Below, one piece after another: positions 25,487 through 35,251 of a stretch of 64,000 nt of DNA. The notes under the pieces were generated by a model. It was not told where the DNA came from. It did not search any database and was given only the letters and a program-made list of their open reading frames with translations. The first letter of the stretch is position 1, and each line of letters opens with the position of its first letter. This DNA is from CAVVEC01 sp963747105 (GTDB taxonomy: Bacteria > Acidobacteriota > Terriglobia > Terriglobales > Acidobacteriaceae): assembly GCA_963747105.1 (NCBI GenBank), contig CAVVEC010000016.1, positions 248,001 to 312,000 of the forward strand. The letters are read 5' to 3'. A program made the position numbers and the translations under genes.

Positions 25487-27954
25487 TCGCGATGCCTCGC
25501 TTTGGAATCGAAGCGGTAACCGAGCGTGAACATCCACTGGTCATAGCTGAACTGGCCGCGGTTGATGGTGTAGCCTCCCTGAACGAAAAAGCGTGAGCCC
25601 AGGGAAGTCTCGGCATTGGCAGTGATAAAGCGCGAGCGAGTGTTGTTCGAGAATTGTGAAGCAAAGGTCTGGTCACCCAACAGAACTTCCAAACGCGAAT
25701 CGTCCCCCAGGTTTCGGGACAGGGAGAAAGACTTGTACGATCCGCTGCCAAAGGAGCTGTTGAAACGCGAGTAATGCGCGTTGGCGCGCAGGCTGAACCA
25801 GGGCAGATGGCCGAAGGTGACGCCGTACATCTGGTTCCAGGAACTCTTTGCGTCCCCCGAGCGGTTGCTGCGTCCGAGGTCGGTGTAGACAAAAATCTGC
25901 TTTTTCACCTCCACTCGCGTGCCCACGCTGAATCCCTGAAACAAATACTTGTCCAGCAACCCGGTGCCGATCAGTCGCGGATCAAATGTAGGTATGTCGC
26001 GAAAATAATTGTGGTTGAAATCCAACTCTACGCGGGGATGGACCTGTATTCGCGCCGTAAAGAAGCTGCGGCTCAGGCCGGCACTGGGCGCGGGCACTGC
26101 GGGATTCCCTTGAGGACTGTCCACTTGCATGGAGTCGTAGATGGAAAGATAGCGCTTGTAGGACACCATGTTCTCGACAAAGCCGAACGGCCGGTCAAGT
26201 TGCCAGTTCACCATGCTGATGCCCGCGCCCAGCGTACTGCTGTAATGCACTGCATCGAAGCTGCCACCTTCAAAATTGATGAACCCACCGCCGATGACCC
26301 GGTCCGGGCTGTAGTCCCAGGAGGTAGGATCGGGCGTGGAGCCTCCAAAGATTCCCGTGGTTGTTCCCTTGGAAAGTCTGCGTCCAAAGTAGCCGCCGTC
26401 GATGGTATCGAGGCTGTTGGCCCAGGGGAGATACAGCCGCCCGAACCCAGCCACCCACGCGGAATTGGGATTGTCGTAGGTCATGCTCAGGTGATAAGTG
26501 CGGTTGATCAGGTCCTGCAAAGTTTGCTGGCTCGCCGCAGATTGCGAATTAAACCGGCCGCGCCAGTAGCCACTCAGGTTCCAGTACGTGCCATTAATGC
26601 GAGAGATGTCGGTGCGCAGGATCATGCCGAAGTCGGAACTGGTCATGGCCGAACTGCCGTGGCTGATCGTGCCCATGTAATCGAAGCCGATCTGGCCACG
26701 AGCGCGATTTACGGAAGGCAGCGGAGGCCGCGGCACCTCGTCCCGGACCTCTTCATCCAAGGTGTCGCCTTCGGTGAATGTGACCACCGCGGGATATTTC
26801 CGCGTTGCACTCAGGGCTCGCTGCTGCACCAGCGCTTCGGTATCCGCCGAGGATAGATAGGCAAGGTCTCCCACCTTGACTGGACGTTTGGGCGAGTGAA
26901 TGTCGGTGACGGCGGATGTTTCTGCCAGGGCGGTGATCTCTAGTTCCGCAATCACACGCGGGTCCGAGGGATCTACTGCCGCGCCTTGCTGGGCGGGAAA
27001 ATCCGTGTCCTTGATTTCCAGCTTCATCCCTTCGGCCAAGCCGGCGCTGCGTCCGCCCTCCAGATACGCCACCCCCTCAGCTACATATTTCACTTTGAAC
27101 ACAGTGCGGAGGTTGGGGTCAGCCGCGCGGACCGCCAGCGCAGGCTCCGCTCCGCTCACACCGTTGGCTTCTTTCGCCGTAGAGGGTTCTCCGGACGCTG
27201 CGGCAGGAACCGGTTCGGCGGGACCATTACCATTCGCAGATTGCGAAGTCGGCGTGGGCTGCCCTTGGCCTACCGCGAGCAGTCCCGCAGAGCCTGTGGA
27301 TGATGTGGGGTAGCTCTGCGGGAAAGACGCGCTTTGCGTCTGCGGAGGACCTGCTGCGGTTGGGCCGGAAGCTGTGGGGAGGGTCACTGATGCTGCTTCG
27401 GCCACAGTCTGGGATCCTGATGCGGGTGGGGACACAAGTGTAGCGGAGGTGTTGGATGAAAGCTGCGGTTGAGCGTCCGTCCGCCGATGAAATACGCCGA
27501 GAAGACCTCCAGATGCGGCTGCCGCGGGCGCACCCTGCGATGCGCCGGCCTGCATGCTTACCGCCGGTCCGACGGTCAGGATAATCCGGTTTGCATCCGA
27601 AGCCAGAGAGTAGGGATGAGCCCGATCCAGATCCAAGACTACTTGTGTGATCAGCGGATTGACGCTGTGCAGACTGATCCGCACCCGCCGAACGCCGTTG
27701 GTGTTGACAGCCATGCTCTGCTGCTTCATCGTGGAACGCGTATTTGGCAACTGGAGCACAAGCCGGTCGGCATGGCTCGCTGTTGCTACCGATGCCTTTA
27801 CCGGGGAGCTGAGAATGACCTCCGCCCGCAGCGTGTTGCCATCCCGCGCGATATGAACATCCTGCAGTGTTGCTGTTCCGGTCGCCGGGTTTTGCGCCAG
27901 GGCACAAGACATCAGTAGCATCAGAGTCCCGAAATGTTTCTGTACTGCCATCAT
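25483..27954 (-). CDS. AMIN-domain outer-membrane beta-barrel protein (candidate conduit porin)
   Basis: 823 aa. Signal peptide 1-20 (ends SCALAQ). Residues about 30-128 form an AMIN-like domain (TLQDVHIARDGNTLRAEVIL, VRRVRISLHSVNPLITQVVL), which in other proteins targets peptidoglycan or the septum or secretins. A Ser/Ala/Pro linker spans about 130-265, then a small beta domain (VAYLEGGRSAGLAEGMKLEI). From about 420 to the end many alternating strands (GFDYMGTISHGS, WNLSGYWRGRFNSQ, VELDFNHNYFRDIPTF, WFSLRANAHYSRFNSS) end in MFTLGYRF, as in outer-membrane barrels. It lies 61 bases after the 25-haem cytochrome gene and overlaps the next gene by 4 bases. I infer a barrel through which a multihaem cytochrome conducts electrons. 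Confidence 0.75.
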   Translation of the reverse strand: MMAVQKHFGTLMLLMSCALAQNPATGTATLQDVHIARDGNTLRAEVILSSPVKASVATASHADRLVLQLPNTRSTMKQQSMAVNTNGVRRVRISLHSVNPLITQVVLDLDRAHPYSLASDANRIILTVGPAVSMQAGASQGAPAAAASGGLLGVFHRRTDAQPQLSSNTSATLVSPPASGSQTVAEAASVTLPTASGPTAAGPPQTQSASFPQSYPTSSTGSAGLLAVGQGQPTPTSQSANGNGPAEPVPAAASGEPSTAKEANGVSGAEPALAVRAADPNLRTVFKVKYVAEGVAYLEGGRSAGLAEGMKLEIKDTDFPAQQGAAVDPSDPRVIAELEITALAETSAVTDIHSPKRPVKVGDLAYLSSADTEALVQQRALSATRKYPAVVTFTEGDTLDEEVRDEVPRPPLPSVNRARGQIGFDYMGTISHGSSAMTSSDFGMILRTDISRINGTYWNLSGYWRGRFNSQSAASQQTLQDLINRTYHLSMTYDNPNSAWVAGFGRLYLPWANSLDTIDGGYFGRRLSKGTTTGIFGGSTPDPTSWDYSPDRVIGGGFINFEGGSFDAVHYSSTLGAGISMVNWQLDRPFGFVENMVSYKRYLSIYDSMQVDSPQGNPAVPAPSAGLSRSFFTARIQVHPRVELDFNHNYFRDIPTFDPRLIGTGLLDKYLFQGFSVGTRVEVKKQIFVYTDLGRSNRSGDAKSSWNQMYGVTFGHLPWFSLRANAHYSRFNSSFGSGSYKSFSLSRNLGDDSRLEVLLGDQTFASQFSNNTRSRFITANAETSLGSRFFVQGGYTINRGQFSYDQWMFTLGYRFDSKARHRE

Positions 27955-28015
27955 TTGCTGTAATCACTCGCTGGCGCTCCGCTTGCCGCCGGATTCACTA
28001 CCCTTCTGTGCTGGC

Positions 28016-29922
28016 CTATCCACCGTGTCCGCTGGGATGACACTGATAGCAGTTCGGGCTGTTGTACACATAACCGCCTACGCCCTGATGCTCCTGGTCG
28101 GTCTGCTGCTTGGCGTGGCAAATCGTACAGGAAAATACGGCATAGTTCGATGGATTGGTATGGCAATTACTGCATGTTTTGGCGCCGCCGTGATCGCGCG
28201 GGAACCAGGTGTGGTTGAAGATGGCTCCCTGCCACGACTGGGTGGTGTGGCAGGTCAGGCAAGTGGTGGGGAAGCCCGCCGCCTTGTGGTTCGGGTCTGT
28301 GGTGTTGTCGTAGTCCTTCTTATGACAGCCATAGCAGTCAGTCGGAAGGTTCTGGTAGTTGTTGTTCACGTGGCAGTTGGCACAGGGCACAGTCTTGTGC
28401 GCACCGGTCAGCGGGAACGCCGTTTTGTTGTGATCGAAGTTCGCTGGAATCCATGCGGTTGTGCTGTGGCACACTTCGCACTGTTGAGGGAAGCCGACTT
28501 GCGCATGGTTCGGGTTGTTGGTTTTGTTGTAGTCATTCAAATGGCAAGAAACGCAGGCCGTATTGTTCAGCTTGTAGTTTCCGTTCACATGGCATTGCGC
28601 GCACTGAAGCGTGGTATGCGCGCCGGTCAGCGGGAACCCGGTCTTGCTGTGATCAAACTTGGCTCCGGACCATGAAATGGTGGAGTGGCAAATGGAGCAA
28701 TCCGTGGGGAATCCTGCCTGCACGTGATTCGGATCGGTCGTGTTGTTGTAATCCTTCATGTGGCAAGTACTGCAGGCGCCGCTGGTAAGGTTGTAGTTCC
28801 CGTTGACATGACATTGCTGGCAGGGCAACTTGGTATGCGCTCCAGTGAGCGGGAAGCCGGTATTGTTGTGGTTAAAGCTGGCATTCGCCCACGTCGAAGT
28901 GTTGTGGCAAGTCGCACACGTCGTGGGAATGCCGGCCTGCTTGTGATTGGGATTGGTGGTGCCATTGTATTGCGCCATGTGGCACGATGCGCAATCCTTA
29001 CTACTCAGGTTGTAATTGCCGTTGATATGACATTGCGAGCACTGCAGCGTGGTGTGCGCTCCGGTCAGCGGAAATCCAACCAAGCTGTGATCAAAAGTCG
29101 CCGGCTGCCATGCTTGGGTGCTGTGGCAGTTTTGGCAGGTTTGAGGAAAACCCTGGGCCGCGTGATTGGGATTGGTAGTCTTGCGAAAATCCGGCAGATG
29201 GCAGCCCACGCAGTCGGCAGGCGTGCCTTTGAATTTTCCGCCGATGTGGCAGGCCAAACAGTCGAGGGTCGCATGCATACCGGTTAGCGCGAAACCCGTG
29301 TACCGCAGGTGGTCAAACTTGGCGCCAAACCAGTTGTCCATGCTGTGGCATTGCTCGCAGGTGGTGGGAAAATTCGTTGTCACGTGGCTGGGGCCGGTCG
29401 TGTTCTGGTAGTCCTGGGCGTGACAGGAATAGCACTGCGTGGGCAATCCTTGAAATTGCCCCGTCGCCGCACCTTTGTGGCAGGAAGCGCAGTCCAGCGC
29501 CGCATGGGCCCCAATCAGCGGGAAACGATTCTGGTGTTGCTGGATCTGCGGCAGCTGCAACCGTCCACCCCTTAACCGTGTGGCATTGTTCGCAGCCCGC
29601 GCCAAATTGCCGCCTGTGAATGTCGGCGTGGCAGTCGGCGCACTTGCCGCCCACGTTGGTAAAAACCGGTTTGATGTGGCACTGCGTGCAAGCTGACTCC
29701 CTGGTGCATGCCGCGCAGCGGGTAACGCGTCTGGTTGTGGTCGAACTCGGGAACATTGCGGATGGGTTTCCATCCGCTGAAAGTGTGGCAGTTCTGGCAG
29801 GGGATATTTAGATTGCCATGCGGGCTGCGCGTGTTGGCATTGACCTGCGCTTCTCCCGGGACGCCGAAGGGAAGCAACAGGAGCGACATGACCAAATTGA
29901 CGACAACCCCCGAAAGTAACAT
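28016..29922 (-). CDS. 25-haem c-type cytochrome, frameshifted near its 5' end
   Basis: From the ATG at 29922: hydrophobic signal segment MLLSGVVVNLVMSLLLLPFG, then NIPCQNCH. The frame slips near 29700 and again near 29560, but all three frames carry CxxCH motifs, giving 25 in total (21 in the long 3' frame from about 29535). The core is repeats of 73 aa with three haem sites each: 'FDH.KTGFPLTGAHTTLQC.QCHVNGNY.L....C..CH..DYN.T..PNH...GFP..C..CHST..W'. His in FDH, GAH and NPNH are candidate distal ligands. About 630 aa when corrected. An extracytoplasmic electron conductor; it lies upstream of the barrel gene. If the slips are real the protein is broken. Confidence 0.85.
28401..29276 (-). 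repeat. 219-bp tandem repeats inside the cytochrome gene
   Basis: The motif GC(A/G/T)CC(G/A)GT(C/G)AGCGG recurs at 28401, 28620, 28839 and 29058, exactly 219 bases apart, matching the 73-residue three-haem protein unit. The DNA units are similar but not identical, showing amplification followed by drift. Confidence 0.8.
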
Positions 29923-30050
29923 AGCTCGCCCAACCAGAATTAATGCCAACAGAAAAATAGGGGGAGAATCATTGAAAATAGTTATGCAATTCGACGCCCA
30001 GTCAGAATAGGTGGCTGTGTATTGACAAGAAAGGTCACGCAAGCTGGTGT

Positions 30051-30065
30051 GCATCGGGCCGATGC
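30051..30065. promoter_or_regulatory. 15-bp palindrome upstream of the 25-haem cytochrome gene
   Basis: GCATCGGGCCGATGC is a perfect 7-bp inverted repeat around one central base, 129 bases before the ATG at 29922, in the 373-base gap between the two cytochrome genes. It could be an operator for a dimeric regulator. No promoter was identified with confidence; the rest of 29923-30295 shows nothing else. Confidence 0.3.
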
Positions 30066-30295
30066 GCAGGATGTTCAGATTCCTGTCAGGTACAGCGCGT
30101 ACTTTCGACTAATTGTAACTTCTACGTGACGGCGCAATTTTTGCGTGAGGAAGTGATTGTTCAAGAAACTTTACCTGTACAAATTTTTGTTGCGCTGCCC
30201 GCGCATCCCTTTTGGAGACTGAAAAAACAGCGGGGATAGAAGCCGCGTGGTTACTTGCACTGGTTACTTCCGAAAACGTGTTTCTGAATTTGCTG

Positions 30296-32254
30296 TTACT
30301 GCCGGCGAACGAGATTCGGCGGCGGTGATGGCCCGTGGCAGGCAGCACATTCCGTGGGTGTAGGCTTGTAGAAAAGGACCAGCTTGCCAGCGATCGTTCG
30401 TGTGTCCTTGTGGCACGCTTCACAGCGAACGTTGCGGTGAGCGCCCTGCAGAGCAAATTTGGTTCGTTGGTCGTGGTCAAACAGCGACGGCTTCCATTTC
30501 ATGCTGTTATGGCATTCCGCGCAGGGTGTGACTTCGTTCCTCGCGAATTGCCGGCCGTGGGCGTCTTCGTGGCAGTCTTCGCATTTGCTTGGCGCTGCCT
30601 TGAAATCTACGTTGATCAGCCCGGTTTCCAGGTTCGGCGGTTTGTGGCAATCGATGCAAGCCGTGGCCCGGTGAGATCCTACCAGCGGGAAGGACGTCTT
30701 GGAGTGATCGAAGCGGGACAATTCCTTCCACGACTTGGTGGAGTGGCAGGCCTCGCAGCCAGTTGCACTCCCATCCGCACGCACCACTTGCATGCGCTCT
30801 TTGAACTGTGCTTTGTGCGGGTCGGCGTGGCAACTCGTGCAGGTGAGGTTCTGCCAGTGGTAAAGCGCGGAGGGTTTCGGCTTGAACTCCGTGGATTCCT
30901 TGTGGCAGTCGCCGCAGGGAACAGCAATGTGTCCCCCACTGAGCACGAAGTGCGTTTCTTTGTGCCGGGCCAGCGTGAAGGTGGAGGGCTTGTATCCCTT
31001 GAGATTGTGACACCGTTCACAGCGTTGAAATAGGGAGCAGCCGCAAATTGTCTGGCATGCTGATCGCTGTGGCAATCGGTGCAGCGCCGGAATTTGATCT
31101 GGAAGAGAGTGTCCTTTCCCTTCGGGATGTGGCACTGCGTGCACTGCACCGTGGCGTGCTTTTCCTCGAGCGGGATAGGCGGACGAGGCGTGATCCTTCG
31201 CAGTGAACGTCGACGGCTTCCATCCCTCCACGGTGTGACAGGATGCGCACTCGCCGCCGTCGGGCCGCTTGGCAAACTGCCCGTTGTGAGGGTCGGGCTT
31301 GTGGCAATCCATGCACTTCTGGAAAACGAGTGGTTTCTTGAAGTCTCCGCCTGCATGGCACTGGGCGCAGTCAACACTGGTATGCTTGCCCAGCAGCGGG
31401 AATTTGGTCTTCGAGTGATCGAAGCGCTCATTCACCACTGTCAGCGAGATTCTTTTCCAGCTGTTGGTGTTGTGGCAGGACTCGCAGGTTTGCACAAAAC
31501 TTCCACGATGCGGATCGCTGTGGCAGTCAGCGCATTTTTCAAACGGGATCCCGGTGTATCGTGGCTTGTTGTCCGCCCCCGGCGTGTGGCATTTCTGGCA
31601 GGCGACTTGCGCGTGTAATCCCGTCAATGGATAGCGGGTTTTCGAGTGATCGAACTGGCCGACGGTGACTGTCTTCCAGTCGCTGAAGTTGTGGCACTGC
31701 AGGCAATTCGGCCCTAGTCTTCCTTTGTGTTCATCCTGGTGACAGGTGACGCAGGCGGGTGAAATCCCCAGGAAAGTCTTGCTCAGGTCTTTGACTTTGA
31801 TTGTCGAACGTTCAGATGGGGGAATGCGGTCGGCAGTATGACAGCGGTTGCATGCCAGCCCCGCGTGCTTGCCTTCGAGCACATATCCGGTTTGCTTGTG
31901 GTCGAACGTTTTCGGATCCCACTTGATCAAGGGAAAGTCTTCGCCGTTGTGCTCGGAGTGGCAGCGGGCGCATTCCTGACTGGAGCCTGGTTCAATGTGA
32001 TACGAAGCGTGTAACCCTTTCCTCGCGGCCAACCGCATAGAGATCTCGGCGTGACAGTCGAGACATTTGAAACTGGCCTCGGCCGCTCCCAATTTGTGGC
32101 AGGTCGTGCAATTGGTGGCGCCGGTCAGCGATTGATGGGCACGAGAAAGAGGACCGGGAGAAATCTGCGCCGACGCGGGGGTTACCGACCACAGCAGAAC
32201 GCAGCCCAAAAGGACCGTCAGGATCAGTCGAACTGTGGGTCTCGACTTCCGCAT
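30296..32254 (-). CDS. Multihaem c-type cytochrome (21 haem sites in frame, 23 if two indels are corrected)
   Basis: 652 aa from the ATG at 32254 (an upstream TTG at 32338 would bury the signal peptide). Signal peptide RLILTVLLGCVLLWSVTPAS-AQ. Twenty-one CxxCH sites are read directly (CTTCH, CLDCH, CARCH ... CAACH), usually followed by FDHSKT(R/K)(Y/F)PL(T/L)G.H before the next pair, as in cytochrome c3/doubled-CXXCH families. Between about 31020 and 31190 two compensating indels put a garbled segment (GKARHGAVHAVPHPEGKGHS) in frame, while the neighbouring frame reads LEEKHATVQCTQCHIPKGKD and RRCTDCHSDQHARQF, two further haem sites. It is probably the first gene of the redox cluster. Role inferred: periplasmic or surface electron transfer. 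Confidence 0.85.
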   Translation of the reverse strand: MRKSRPTVRLILTVLLGCVLLWSVTPASAQISPGPLSRAHQSLTGATNCTTCHKLGAAEASFKCLDCHAEISMRLAARKGLHASYHIEPGSSQECARCHSEHNGEDFPLIKWDPKTFDHKQTGYVLEGKHAGLACNRCHTADRIPPSERSTIKVKDLSKTFLGISPACVTCHQDEHKGRLGPNCLQCHNFSDWKTVTVGQFDHSKTRYPLTGLHAQVACQKCHTPGADNKPRYTGIPFEKCADCHSDPHRGSFVQTCESCHNTNSWKRISLTVVNERFDHSKTKFPLLGKHTSVDCAQCHAGGDFKKPLVFQKCMDCHKPDPHNGQFAKRPDGGECASCHTVEGWKPSTFTAKDHASSAYPARGKARHGAVHAVPHPEGKGHSLPDQIPALHRLPQRSACQTICGCSLFQRCERCHNLKGYKPSTFTLARHKETHFVLSGGHIAVPCGDCHKESTEFKPKPSALYHWQNLTCTSCHADPHKAQFKERMQVVRADGSATGCEACHSTKSWKELSRFDHSKTSFPLVGSHRATACIDCHKPPNLETGLINVDFKAAPSKCEDCHEDAHGRQFARNEVTPCAECHNSMKWKPSLFDHDQRTKFALQGAHRNVRCEACHKDTRTIAGKLVLFYKPTPTECAACHGPSPPPNLVRRQ

Positions 32255-32441
32255 TGATGCCAAGGCTACCGCAACTGCGACCAAAGCCGGCCTATCCGCC
32301 CGTACATTGGCCTTCAGTGTAGATGAGCAATTCAGCAACCGCTCGGGAAAGCGCTGCTTATCACAAAGGTGCGTGATCTGGCCCCGTGGATCCGGGATTG
32401 GGTTGAGCCAGGCGTTTTCTGGGGTCGTTCGTAGCGACAGA

Positions 32442-32483
32442 GAAAAAGCCCCGGGAGCCGTTGGTGAACGACTCGCCGGGGGT
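32442..32483 (-). terminator. Intrinsic terminator after the kelch/phosphoesterase transcript
   Basis: On the minus strand CCCCCGGCGAG, a loop of about 14 bases, CTCCCGGGG, then TTTTTCT; a stem of about 9 bp with one mismatch. It lies about 75 bases past the phosphoesterase stop (32557) and separates it from the first cytochrome gene. Confidence 0.75.
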
Positions 32484-32556
32484 GGAGAGAGGACATCGTT
32501 GAAAATCGTTTATCCATGAATACGTGGTCGGATCGGCGAGAAATGGGATCAGAATC

Positions 32557-33941
32557 TCAGTCATCGTCAGGATCCGATGGTGGTGTCTTGTCCTCGAGAA
32601 AGTACTTGGCCGTTACCGGCGCAGCGATGGTATGGAACTGCAAGGGATGTTGGTAAAAATCGAAACAGTCGGATAGGTCATCCGCGCGCGAGTCTGCGTA
32701 TCCCAGCGAGGGCAAGTTGAATGTTTCCTCGATAAACCGGAGGATGCTCCCGAAATCGTGCGTTTCGTGAGAGACATAGTGCGCCTTTGCATATCGGGAA
32801 ACGACGATCAGCGGCACACGAAAGCCGTACTCATAGGAGTTGTAGATGGGAGGCGCAACGTGGTCGTAGAAGCCTCCCCAATCATCCCACGTGATGAAGA
32901 TCGCGGTATTCGACCAATACGGGCTGTGGCCGATGGCGTTGACAATGGCGGCCACCCAGTAAGGGCCAGAACCATTATTCCCGGGATGGTCGGACGCTTG
33001 GCCGGACGGGATCACCCAGCTGACAGCGGGGAGCTGACATATTGCTGATGTCCTTCAACACCTGGGTCTGACTTCAGGATGACATTCCTATGCCAGTCCG
33101 GGCCGAGCCTCAAGATGTCGAATCGCATTGGGCCCGGTCCAAATGATGCCAGCCGAGGGCGTGTAATATCTCCAACTGATTTGTTGGCCATCGAGCAGAT
33201 CCACCAGCGTGGGATGCTCGAAGCACGGGTATTGCCTCGAGGACTCCTTGCCGAGAGGATCAATCAAAGCGACCGTTTCGCCTGCAGGAGCCGTACACCC
33301 GGCGTATCCTAAAGGGATCGGGACCTCCACTGGGGTTTTCGGCGGCGAACAACTCGCTGGTTGCGGTCGGGGCGGAGGTGCCCGCCAATGATGAATTGAT
33401 GCGCTGGAAAGCTGGGACCCTGGTTGGTCTGGAACATGCGATCCCCGAAGGTATACCGTTCAGCTAACAGAAAGTAGGGTTTCACCTCGGAAGGGTTTAC
33501 GTACACGAACTGAGGATTTTGAGGCACACAATTCTTCACTCGGTTATTAAGACACTTCACATAGACCTTGTCTGCTCCATCCATTTTGCCGTCATGGTAC
33601 ATCGCCACAAACGCCCCATGGGAGTGATCTAAGTCGTAGGGAGCAGCGAGAGAGATCGGAACTAGTCGAACAATCTTTCCCTTTGAGTTCACGCCACTAT
33701 TGGCGATGTCTGCACCCCGCAAACCATGGAACAGACTGTCCGGCGTGCGATTCTCTTGAAAGATCACCACAACGTGCTGAATCTTGCCCCCAAAACCAGG
33801 CTGAACAGCGGCGTGCCCCGGGGCGGAGAGCAGGAGGCTCGCGGACAACAGCAAGCCAGACCAAGTCCAGAAGCGTGGCGCAATGTGGGGCGTAAACAAC
33901 CGCGCGAATGATTGAACGTCCTTTCGGATTTTCCGTCGCAT
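32557..33941 (-). pseudogene. PF04185 phosphoesterase, at least three to four frameshifts
   Basis: N-terminal frame from 33941: signal region LLLSASLLLSAPGHAAVQPG, KIQHVVVIFQENRTPDSLFH (the family metal site, with ENRTPDS in place of ENRSFDH). The frame is lost after FPAHQFIIGG (about 33375), resumes as SAPTATSELFAAENPSGG, then TAPAGETVALIDPL and SWRYYTPSAGIIWTGPNAI. It is lost again near 33110 and 33030 and ends with the frame GQASDHPGNNGSGPYWVAAI, AIFITWDDWGGFYDHV and the acidic tail at 32557. Diverged from the two other copies in the window. If real, the indels make it dead; the gene would otherwise give a secreted protein of about 460 aa. Confidence 0.8.
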
Positions 33942-34108
33942 ACTGACTCCTTTCGAGGCACGGAGGCCTAATCAATTGCGGCCTGTTCAGTTTGCTTCCA
34001 AAGCGGCTGCACTGTGGCATCCAGTACAGCCGTTCTCGCAACTCATGGTTTCTGATTCTTTTCCGGCACTGGAGAACCCAACCAGGATGCGCTCAAACTC
34101 GCGGATCG

Positions 34109-35251
34109 CTACGGCGTGTACAGTTCCGCGCTGGCAAGATCATTGTTGGCGTCGCTGCCGGAGGCAGCGAGCACCTGTCCTGAAGCGAGCAGCGTCGCTG
34201 TATGTCCCACGCGGGCGCTGCTCATTTTGCCCGTCTTGCTCCAAACACCGGTGCTGGGGTTGTACAGCTCGGCGCTCGACAGCACGGTAGTGTTGTTGGC
34301 GGTAACGTTGTTCCCGCCTGCAATCAGCACCTTGCCATTCATCAACATGCTGGCGGTATGCTCAAGCCGGCTGGTGTTGAGATTGCCGGTTGCAGACCAT
34401 TTGCCAGTGCTGGGGTTATAGAGTTCGGTCTTCGCGGTCGTGACTCCGACGGCGTTTTCCCCGCCTGCTACCAGCACTTTGCCGGTGGCCAAAAGAACAG
34501 CAGTGTGCTCATCGCGGGCGGTGATCATCTTGCCCGTCAGCGTCCACTTCCCGGTCGCCGGGTTGTAGAGTTCGGCGCTCCCCAGGGGATTGTTAGCGGC
34601 GTTAATGCCGCCAGCTACCAGGACCCGCCCATTCGGCAGCAGCGTCGCCGTGAGATTGCCTCGGGCTGCATTCATCGAACCGGTTGAAGTCCATCTGCCC
34701 GTGGACGGATTGTAGATTTCCACCCCGGCCGTAACTCCGCCGCAGCCATTGGCATTGAGCTTGGTACATCCTCCGGCAACCAGGACTTTGCCGCCAGACA
34801 GCAACACCATGGCGAAATAAGTCCGGGCCTTGACCATGGACCCGGTGGTTGACCAGGTACCGTTCGTTGAATTGTAGATTTCGGCGGTGGCTGTGGTGGC
34901 GCCCAGGCAATTCGAGACGCATCCTCCAGCGACCAATACCGACCCATTCACCAGTAGCATGGCGCTCGCATTGGAACGGGCAGTGTTGAGATTGCCCGAG
35001 GCAGTCCAGGAACCCGTCGAAGGACTGTAGACTTCGGTGGAAGCAACGACGCCATTGTTGTCTTCTCCGCCGACAACGACTACGTTGCCGTTAGACAGAA
35101 GTGTGGCGGTGTGGCCATCCCGCGGAGTTTGCAGGCTGCCCGTGGAGGTCCAGGTTCCGCTGGCAGCGGATGCCGCTGTATTCAGCGCGATGACCAGCAT
35201 CGCGGCCAGGACGATCGCCGCGTAGGGGAAGTTCTTAATGCGTCGCTTCAT
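34109..35251 (-). CDS. Secreted kelch-repeat beta-propeller protein
   Basis: 380 aa. The ATG at 35251 follows AGGAG at 9 bases. Signal peptide to about residue 30 (AAMLVIALNTAASAASG). Six to seven kelch blades: 'GTWTSTGSLQTPRDGHTATLL.NG.VLVAGG......A..ELYNPSTGKW' with the double-Gly and Tyr/Trp pattern of kelch/galactose-oxidase-like propellers. The blades are regular enough to form a closed propeller; no copper-site residues of galactose oxidase are evident. The broken phosphoesterase follows 168 bases downstream on the same strand. Extracellular, function unknown. Confidence 0.85.
   Translation of the reverse strand: MKRRIKNFPYAAIVLAAMLVIALNTAASAASGTWTSTGSLQTPRDGHTATLLSNGNVVVVGGEDNNGVVASTEVYSPSTGSWTASGNLNTARSNASAMLLVNGSVLVAGGCVSNCLGATTATAEIYNSTNGTWSTTGSMVKARTYFAMVLLSGGKVLVAGGCTKLNANGCGGVTAGVEIYNPSTGRWTSTGSMNAARGNLTATLLPNGRVLVAGGINAANNPLGSAELYNPATGKWTLTGKMITARDEHTAVLLATGKVLVAGGENAVGVTTAKTELYNPSTGKWSATGNLNTSRLEHTASMLMNGKVLIAGGNNVTANNTTVLSSAELYNPSTGVWSKTGKMSSARVGHTATLLASGQVLAASGSDANNDLASAELYTP

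Noticed and set aside
25774..26856. 360-codon open frame on the plus strand
   Set aside because: Antisense to the AMIN barrel gene, no ribosome site, composition of a shadow frame.
28401..29276. 219-bp periodicity considered as a noncoding satellite
   Set aside because: Each unit encodes three CxxCH sites in frame; it is protein repeat structure.
28685..29287. 200-codon plus-strand frame inside the cytochrome region
   Set aside because: Opposite to a gene with regularly spaced haem motifs; not coding.
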